A DNA stretch of 45,410 bases from a virus. A model generated the notes under the pieces. The model made no database searches, was not told the origin of the DNA, and saw nothing but the letters and a program-made list of their open reading frames with translations. Positions 44,765-45,410 of the stretch are shown here, in pieces. Made by a program: the position numbers and the translations under genes. The DNA is taken from IMG/VR virus record IMGVR_UViG_3300035698_004254, positions 1-45,410 of that record; one strand, given 5' to 3'. Within the stretch, counting starts at the first letter, position 1. Each line of letters opens with the position of its first letter.

Positions 44765-45410
44765 GTGACAACAGGTAATTGTAAACACGGTAAATTCGAA
44801 TTAACAGAGGGATGCCCGCAGTGTATCGCGGAGAAACAGGGAGAGGTAGCACTATCACTGGTTAAAGTCAAATACTTCTCTGAAAAAACGGGAGAAGTAA
44901 GCCCGCGTGAATATACATATTATTCAATCGATCCTTTGAACCTGGATGATATTGTAACCGTTCCTGTCCGGGATACCACAGGGAAAGCGAAGGTTACCTC
45001 TATCAATGTCCCTGAATCTGAGATTGAAGCCTTCATGGATAAGGTTAAGATTATCCCCACGGGTTCGAAGCTGGCAGTTCCCACTGCCGAAGGCGTCGCG
45101 AAACTTCTGGGTCAGGAAGACGAAACGACCGAAGCCCAAATTGGATATCTATTCAACCAGACACAGGACGCCGCCCAGGTCGCCAGTCTATTCGACCAGA
45201 AGCCCAAAGACATTACGGAAGTCGTGAAAAAGAGGGATAATGAAGCATTTGAGAATATGGCTTTCAAGATGCTAGGCACACCAAATTCCCTGGCCGCCGC
45301 CGCGAAAGCCGCTGGCGCGGAAGTGACGGAAGTCAATTTATTCGATCAGTCCCCTCCACCCGCCCTGGTAACGATTGAAACTCAGGTCGGAAAGCCCGCC
45401 CCTGAATTGC
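44765..45410 (+). CDS. N-terminal part of the 414-aa protein that spans the junction
   Basis: GTG 44765 follows AAAAGGAGGAATCATAAG. The start has a short Cys/His element (NCKHGKFELTEGCPQCIAEK), then a beta domain (LSLVKVKYFSEKTGEVSPREYTYYS; IVTVPVRDTTGKAKVTSINVP) and a helical part containing two similar units, GYLFNQTQDAAQV and ASLFDQKPKDITEV. At 45284 it enters the terminal overlap and continues in frame at base 1 to the stop at 726. Total 414 aa. The composition becomes clearly richer in G+C from about 45030 onward. No function is assigned. Confidence 0.85.
   Translation, partial: MTTGNCKHGKFELTEGCPQCIAEKQGEVALSLVKVKYFSEKTGEVSPREYTYYSIDPLNLDDIVTVPVRDTTGKAKVTSINVPESEIEAFMDKVKIIPTGSKLAVPTAEGVAKLLGQEDETTEAQIGYLFNQTQDAAQVASLFDQKPKDITEVVKKRDNEAFENMAFKMLGTPNSLAAAAKAAGAEVTEVNLFDQSPPPALVTIETQVGKPAPEL
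45284..45410. repeat. Terminal overlap, right copy
   Basis: Identical to 1-127; see the left copy. Removing one copy gives the 45,283-bp circle. Confidence 0.93.

Noticed and set aside
1-45410. CRISPR array, integrase, transposase, tRNA genes
   Set aside because: No regularly spaced repeats, no tyrosine or serine recombinase motifs, no DDE transposase and no tRNA fold were seen on either strand.

Overview
The window is one complete circular or circularly permuted genome of a tailed bacteriophage with a long tail. Bases 1-127 recur exactly as 45284-45410, so the non-redundant unit is 45,283 bp and one gene runs across the junction. Dense, short, tightly overlapping genes, strong GGAGG-type ribosome binding sites and a full HK97-type head plus tail set indicate a phage of a bacterium. 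I cannot name the host. No integrase, tRNA gene, CRISPR array or insertion sequence is visible. The look is that of an uncultivated environmental phage.

Layout. A divergent control region (about 42.6-43.5 kb) holds leftward promoters, two terminators and one rightward promoter. The rightward (plus) arm runs from 43.49 kb through the junction to 13.0 kb. It carries about 40 mostly small genes, many with CxxC zinc ribbons. The recognisable ones form a replication and recombination set: a Rad52-type annealing protein (4400-5209), a lambda-O-like initiator (8304-9023), a DnaC-like helicase loader (8929-9756) and a NinG-like protein (10304-10711). Others are a YopX protein, an XRE regulator and an ASCH-type protein.

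The leftward (minus) arm runs from 42.6 to 13.0 kb in standard late order: HTH regulator, small and large terminase, portal, spike-like and sugar-binding-like proteins, head morphogenesis protein, prohead protease/scaffold, capsid cement, major capsid, further virion proteins, head-tail connectors, tail terminator, tail tube, tail assembly chaperone with a -1 frameshift, tape measure, tail/baseplate proteins, Gly-rich fibre, papain-like protein and a holin-like protein. No classical endolysin is recognised.

Most unusual content is in RNA. A hammerhead ribozyme (type II, every core base present) lies at 43669-43726 between two early genes and should cut the early transcript at its 5' end. A structured RNA of unknown family occurs twice (1886-2090 and 5666-6021), each copy ending at the Shine-Dalgarno of the next gene. 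A third, unrelated folded leader precedes the gene at 3862. Two leftward promoters are placed so that the HTH regulator and portal genes would have leaderless mRNAs, and a promoter-terminator pair at 42871-42964 could make an orphan small RNA.
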